From Loxodes magnus (Eukaryota > Ciliophora > Karyorelictea > Loxodida > Loxodidae): DNA of 64,000 bases. Shown in pieces: positions 57,231-64,000 of this stretch (its first letter is position 1; every line of letters begins with the position of its first letter). Under the pieces are notes generated by a model. It saw only the letters and a program-made list of their open reading frames with translations. It ran no database searches and was not told the DNA's origin. The stretch is taken from NCBI GenBank assembly GCA_946699065.1, contig CAMPDV010000285.1, positions 186,001-250,000 of the forward strand, in the 5' to 3' direction. A program made the translations under genes and the position numbers.

Positions 57231-58948
57231 CTAATTCAAAATTTTTAATTTTATCTATTTTAATATTTAAGGGTGTTATTCATCATTAGATAGAAAATCT
57301 TAATAAATATATAAATAATAAATGAAGTGCTTATTTAAACTTTATTAATTAGACTATTAAAATTTTTATAGTGTAGTGTCTTTAAATGTTTAATGCAAAC
57401 TCATTGGTTTCCTCTTTAAAAACAAAATATTAAATAAATCTTAAAAATTATTCTAAGAGAATTTTAATTATTAGCATCATTTAAATTTTATTTGAAGGTC
57501 CCTTTTTATTTATAGTTAAAGCACAAATATTCATAGACTTAATTATCGAATAAGAACATTTGAATATATTATAATTAAATTTTGATTTAAATTCAAAGCT
57601 TGTTTGGTCCATTTCTTGATTATTACTATAAATAGCCTTTCTTTATTTTTGTGTTTGATTATTATTTAAATATAGTAATTAAGCATCTATTTAAAATAAT
57701 TTGATTTGGTATATCAACTATAGAAGTATTTTATATTTTTTTAAATTTAGAAGCTTATTTTAAAAATAAACTAATTATAAACTATTTTTATTTTAAAAAC
57801 TTAGAACTAACAATTATCATTACAATTTTTATTTTAGGAATTTTTCCACTAATAAGGACCTAAATCTTAAATTTTATTATTAAAATCAAACCCTTTTAGC
57901 CCTTTTTAAAATAAATTTGCTGAGATATAATAAAACATTAATAAAAATTATTATTAACATCTAATTGAAGACTTCTAAAGATACTTAAAGTCTAAAATAA
58001 TAAATATTATAATTGTTTTATAAGCATAAATTAAATATTTTTTAAGCGAAATTAAATTTCTCTCTCATTCGAAAAAAATAAAAAAGTTTAAAAATTATAT
58101 AAATATTCTTATATCTTTATAGCTTAATTTTTTATTTCCAATGATTTTATAGTCCTAATACTTGTTTTTATGTCTGTATATTTTTGATTCTTAAGTGAAA
58201 TAAAATTTTAGACATATGATTGATATACCTAATTTCTTTATAAATATTAGCTTAATTAAATCTCATAAATATTAGTGGATATATAATATAATACATTTAT
58301 AATTATAACTTAATTTAAAGAATTAACTTTATATTCTCTTTTATCTAAGAATTTATTCTAGATAATTAATAATTCCTAAATCTCTTTTAAATAAATTTAA
58401 ATTATATTTTCTTTTTTATTTATTTTATATTAGTTATGGTTAGAGGATACTGCTAAATCTACAAGTCAAGCAAGTCTTTTATAGAGATAATATACTAAAT
58501 CTTAATGTAGACCCTTAAAACTTTTCTTATATACTTTTTTGAAGGTAGAAATCTAAATTTGTCTTATGAAAATGCATCTATTTACTATTTCCATTCTAGT
58601 CACTAAGAATAATTTAAGATTTTCATTAGTTTAAATTTTTATTTTTACATAGTTAAACTGGATAATTTTATAAGTTTATAGAGTATATTAATTCACTAGA
58701 ATTTTATAATTTTTAGGATTATTTTTAATTATAACTTAGTTGAAAAAGTCTAACTCAGATAAAGGATAAAATAAGAAGGTAATAAGCTATATAATTTATA
58801 ATAAAACTAGGAAATATTAAGAAAATGGTATGATAAACTAAAAGTAACTAATTCCTAATAAAGTTAAAGGTATTTGTTATTTTTAATTTTTCCTTTAAGA
58901 TTATTTGGTAAATTTAAAATTGGGTTTTTGAAAATGTTTCACAAATAT

Positions 58949-59827
58949 ATGAAGAAATTTAATTAAAGATAGAAGAACTTAAGATAGAATAATCATGTCT
59001 GATTAATATTAATTGCTATTGATTACACAAAACTTAAAAAAAATAAAAACAATGATTTGATGCTGAGTAATTAAGAATATGAATATAAGCAAGGAATGTC
59101 TTGTGTATTTATAAAAGACAATTGCTTAATAAAAAATTAGAATATTAATTAAAAAAAATAATTGAAAGACTAATAATTAGATAAGTTTAAATTTAAATTT
59201 TCTATTTTTTTTATATTTAGTATAGTTATAAGAAAAGCTCTTTAAACCAATTATAAGAAGGTTATATTTAAGATGAGGCAATAATTTCTAAATTTAAATT
59301 CGTTAGTTATTAAAAAACTTCACTAAACAACTAAATCGAATATTTTATTTATCGTATAAGCATTTCTCATGAGAATTATATCTCCAATGTTTTTAGTTCT
59401 ATTTCTATAATTTAAAATTAAACACTTAATGAGAATTTTGGTTTGCTTATTTGGAGAAATTTTAGTTAAAGACTCAGAAAAACTTTTTCTTTCATACTTT
59501 ATAACTATTCTTAAAATACAAAATTATATCTATTATTCAGTCAAAGATATAAAAGAAATATAGAGAACAATGAAACAAGATAAAAAAATACAAATTTAAT
59601 ACAAAAATGGATAAAAAATCTATTTATTAAGAAACAAAATCCATTTTATACAATGTAAACAAGCTAAATTATTTAGAACATAAAGAGCAAACTTAAAATA
59701 AAAAAGACAATAATTTATCTAATAATAAGAAGAAAGCTAAATTAAACAAACTTAAATAAAAGAAAAATAAAAGAATATAATTAATAGTTAATAAAAGAAA
59801 TATATTTAAAAAGATTTTAAGTAATGA
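58949..59827 (+). CDS. Hypothetical protein, 292 aa
   Basis: Uninterrupted frame from ATG 58,949 to TGA 59,825-59,827, checked line by line. Blocks: LILIAIDYTKLKKNKNNDLM, LSNQEYEYKQGMSCVFIKDN, a hydrophobic segment FSIFFIFSIVI, another at ISPMFLVLFLQF, LVCLFGEILVKDSEKLFLSY, and a Gln/Lys-rich C-terminus. One internal TGA as Trp (HVW-L). May be a small membrane protein. The very AT-rich setting calls for caution, since chance frames look similar. Confidence 0.4.
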
Positions 59828-62800
59828 TATCTTTATATTAATGATTTAATTATTATTAATTTAAATAATTAATTTTAAAGATAAATGACTACATTTAAAA
59901 ATTAATAGACTTAATAAAAGTTTGAAATAGTCTATTAAATTATATAATCTATTTATAAATATTAATATTATATCCTTTTTCTTAATAAAATAAATTATAT
60001 AATACGTAAAAAGATATATAATATCATTCTTTTTCTTAATTTTCTAAAAATAATAAATAATTGTGGTATCTAAAAATTAATAAAGAAATATATTTAAATT
60101 AATTAAAATAGGTTCTTTAGTAGAAGAAGAGCAAATAATTATTTGTTAAATTAATAAAATTTAAAAATATAAATATAAATTAATTTAAACTTAATATTTA
60201 AATTTAAAATAACATTATTATAATTTTATTTTATAAGCTAAAAGAATTAAATATTCTACAATTAAACAGTTTATATTTTAAATATATAAACAAATATAAA
60301 ATAAATATAGTATACTAAATATATCTTTAAAATTTTTAATTAAAGCAGGGTAAAATAAAAATAGACAAAGTAACTATTATAATTTTTAATTTTTTATGGA
60401 TTTTTAATCTTTTATTTTATTATAAATAAATGCATTCTTTTAGTTTTTGGCTATTAAAAGTTAATAGATTGCAAAATATATCTAGCTTATAATCTTACTT
60501 CCTTTAGTAAACTTCTAAATCATTTTTTTAAATCAGATTTAATCAAAATAAAATTTAAATTTTTTAATTTTTAGATAAGTTTTCTATTTTTTTTAATTTT
60601 TATTGATTTAATATATCGAAAATAATATAATTATACTTGATTTAAAGAACTTTGAAGTTATTTTTAATTAAATAAATAGCTAAAATATTTGAAAATTTAT
60701 TTATAGCAAGTATATTAAAATTCTATTAATGTTTAATTAAAAAAATATTAAAGAACTAAGACTTTTTATCCTTAGAATAGTTAAAATTATTAACTATTAT
60801 TTAGTTTTAGTCTTAAAATTAATATATCCTTATTAAGATAGACTTGATTCTTTAATTATATAAAATTATTAACTTTTAAACTTAAAATTTATATTTCCCA
60901 TCGATCAGCTTAATTTATAGTTAAAAGAGGAAATTAAATTTTAAGTTTGACTTGTCTTGGAATTTGCTTTTATAACACAATAAAGGCTGAAAAAAATGAA
61001 AGTAGATCAATAAAATATAAATGCTATAAAATAATTTTAAAAGAACTAATAAATTTATTTATATTAATAGTCCATTTTAACAAAAGCAAAGAGAAAAATA
61101 ATTTTTTGTATTTAAATTAGAAGAAAAAGTTAATGTTAAGCAAATAATTTTATTTTAGCATTTTTTAAATTAAAATACTTATCATTCTTTCAATAAATCA
61201 TAAGATGGATGTTTCTAAAATAATTTAAATTCAAAATTTATTTTAGAAAATCTAAAATAAATTAAAGGAAATTTTTCAAAAAGATCTATTGTTATATAAA
61301 GCTGAAAAGCTACGATACATAGCTAACTTATATCTAAAGGAATATTTTCATTAATAAGACTCATATTTTCAAAACTGATATATAATCAATTTTTTAGTGT
61401 TTTTGGATAATTTACAACTAACCAGACAATTTTGTTGGCTTTGATATGATCTAAATTAATTCTTAAGTTTATATACAAAAATATAGATGAAAAATAAAAT
61501 AAAATAGAATCTATATTTATAGAGAATAAATTATGCTTACATTTTTATTTAAATATCTGTATATCATAGATTATTATAAAAGTTCATTTGAGATATATTC
61601 TTAATAAATAAATCTAAATTTTTGATATCAAGTCAAAAATAATAAAAGTAAATCTAAATCTAAATTTAGTAAATTATTTGATTTAACTATAATTTTTAAT
61701 ATAATTTTAATTAAGCATTTTTAAATTTTTCATAAATAAGTTTTAAATATTTCTATATAAGAATAAAAAAGTTTAAAATGCTAATATATTCTTATAATTT
61801 ATATCAATAATTAGAGATCTGAATAAATAAAGCTTTTCTTTTATCTTCAAACTAAAGGTATTAATTAGAACAAAGTTAATAGCTAGATTAATATTTCCAT
61901 CTGTTTCTTTCTATAAAAAGGCTAATTTAGGTATATAAGAGTTTTAATATCATTATAGAAAAAAAATTAAATACATTATTTAAAGCTTTTCTAACTTAAT
62001 ACAAATATACAGTCTCATTGATATAGCTTTTATTTTAATTATTTCTTTATTAATAAAGATTTCAATTTAGATGAGAATAACTTAGTTATTTGAAAAGCAC
62101 TGCTTAGATTAAATATTTTCTAAGAACTTAAATATCATTCATTTTATAATTTCATTTATTCTAAAATATAAAAAATATATATAAATAAAGGCTAAAATAA
62201 AATATCTAGTCTATTTAGAGGTTATTATTTATAAAATTAACAAATAGGAAAAACTTTTTCGCTTAATTAATTAATGAAAAATTTTTAATTTTTTGGCTAT
62301 GTTTGACTATCTTAGGTGTATTTATAGCATAATAATGAAATTTAAAATATTTCTACCTTTTATTTAGTTAATTAAAGTAAGGCTTCTTGCAAAAATAAAT
62401 TAGAAAATAAACTATAATCATGAAGTAATTCTTAATAAATTACCCTTTCTTTACATCAACACTTGCTTTTGCTATTTTTTACATATATAGTTAGAATTAA
62501 TAATTTAGTAAATTAAAATTTTTTATAAGTTTCTTGGTTATAATGAATCTAGGCGTGGAGATCAAGAAATATTTAGAGAACAAAAATCGCTTAATAGGTT
62601 TATTAGCAAGAAAATATGTTTATATCCAAATTTATTTAAAATAAAGGTTAAAATCTCTATTAATTTACTATAAACCTTTAAGTATCTATTTTATTGTATA
62701 AACTTAAATAAAATGATAAAAGAATAATATATATCATATTTACTTTTAACCTTAGCGCTTATTAATTTATTTATTAACCCTTTTAACTTTACAAATTTAA

Positions 62801-64000
62801 AAAACCCTTCATACCTTGTTAGTAAATATTTATTCTAATAGATTGCAACTGAAAACAATAATTATAAATTCAGAGCTAATTTTATAAAAATTGTATGCTT
62901 TAACTACTTCAATATTACTAATTCTTTATAGATTATATTAAAATAAAGACTTATACATTTGGAGGTAAAAGTAAAGATTTTTCTTTTAATTTAAATTTGT
63001 AGTAAAATTATATATAAGCTATTAAAACTAATAGTAGGAATATAACTTTAAAACTTATTGGTAGAATTACTGATTATTGGCTTAGTGTGATTAAATATCT
63101 ATAATTTATTTATAAAATCTAATATTAAAAGTGATTTAGTGAAACTGTTTACTTATAAAATATCTTAAATTAATAAAATTTAATAAGAGTATTAATAACC
63201 TTAAGAATCTCTTTTAGCTTATATATCTAAATATTAGATTCATCAATAAAGTCCCTATATTTAGTAACTTTATCAGCTATAAATTAGTTTTAAATTAAAA
63301 TATTAGAAACTAAATCATAAATAGGCTAAATAAAGAAATGATAAAACTTAAATCCTTAAAATTAATATTTTATATTTTATATCAACATTCAAAATTTTAC
63401 AGTTGAAAAAATCTAAGAAAAAAAGCTTGAAGTGTGGTGGTGAGTTTCATGCTCTTAGTATATCCTGCTTCTGTAAATTTTTATAATTTAGTAAATTTAA
63501 AACAAAAATCTAAATTTATCTTTATTGTTTAAGTAATTTTTATATGAAGCAATAATTAAAAATAAAGATATAAAATATACAAAAATAATCAAATAAAAAT
63601 AATTATATCTCTATTTTATTAAAGTGAACTATAATAAACTTTAAGTTTATATAATAGACAGCATTATCGATGCTTTAAAAGCTTAATGTATTGGATTCTC
63701 TTATTAAGATAAATTATATTCAAAATAAGTTTTAGATTTTGTTCATAATTATAGCTTCATAATCAAATAATTAAATAGCAATTTAAGTATTTTAATTTTC
63801 TTGTCTATTATAGTCTACAAAAAATAAATAAATGAGAAATAAGCATTTATAAATAAATTCTAAATAATTATATAAAAAACATTAAATAAAGATTTAAAAA
63901 TAAAGGATATAGCAATATTAATTTAATTTAGAAATTAGTTTCTACTATCTTTTAAAATTTTAATATTCTATCATGAATGAAATTTTATCTTTATAACTTT
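59828..64000. other. Extremely AT-rich, no supported gene
   Basis: Almost only A and T with short runs. 62,541-62,716 reads MNLGVEIKKYLENKNRLIGL and then LLARKYVYIQIYLK before a TGA, and 63,425-63,480 has a brief GC rise. Neither is enough for a gene call. No repeats like those of 15-36 kb are seen. Confidence 0.4.

Noticed and set aside
1-64000. tRNA genes and a complete rDNA unit
   Set aside because: I saw no cloverleaf with correct box A/box B spacing and only a partial LSU fragment. A tRNAscan run could overturn this.

Overview
The window is strongly AT-rich nuclear DNA from a ciliate that reads all three standard stop codons as sense. In recognisable domains TAA and TAG fall where Gln is expected. 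TGA falls on conserved Trp positions: the WEIATR-like and CW motifs of a kinase domain, the closing W of WD40 repeats, and the CCHC knuckles. TGA also ends several long frames. This matches the ambiguous codes of karyorelicts (Loxodes, Parduczia) or Condylostoma. A Loxodes-like karyorelict is my best guess, but that is inference. Standard-code ORFs in the window are nearly all meaningless, and an open frame alone proves nothing, so calls rest on recognisable domains, repeat-to-repeat conservation, or long frames closing on TGA.

Layout. 0.3-2.1 kb: decayed zinc-knuckle (gag-like) element joined to a fragment of a ubiquitin-like-repeat gene. 2.1-7.4 kb: three intact-looking plus-strand genes of unknown function. 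7.5-10 kb: a minus-strand WD40 plus TRP-like ion-channel gene, broken by an insertion and by frameshifts. 10.3-11.7 kb: a further unknown/gag-like ORF. 11.9-15.35 kb: the most striking gene, a TRIM-type RING/B-box/coiled-coil protein whose C-terminal two thirds is a tandem array of about ten divergent ubiquitin-like domains. 15.5-36.4 kb: repeat-rich accessory region holding zinc-knuckle element copies, a coding repeat (called R1 here), a structured SINE-like repeat (R2), a near-perfect 0.3 kb inverted repeat, a GC-rich structured island, a 28S rRNA 3' fragment and at least one gene cut by a repeat. 36.6-44 kb: more gag-like fragments, an unknown gene and a kelch gene. 44.4-47.7 kb: a coiled-coil protein, then a membrane-anchored pseudokinase-kelch protein. 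47.9-49.5 kb: a gene apparently cut off by another gag-like element. 49.7-55.05 kb: an intact 1770-residue surface protein (signal peptide, large ectodomain, Cys-rich repeats, many membrane helices), whose frame closes exactly when two 23-nt introns are removed. 55-64 kb: extremely AT-rich, with one plausible closed ORF and little else that I can support.

Themes. (1) A retroelement-like fauna in which R1-bearing copies and the structured R2 repeats share a 3' terminal hairpin (GAGCTGCGCACC...GTGCTACGCGCTC), as in LINE/SINE partner pairs. No reverse transcriptase was found. (2) Ubiquitin-system novelty: the RING-B-box-multi-UBL gene. (3) Modular receptors: the kelch pseudokinase, the Cys-rich multi-pass protein and the WD40 channel.
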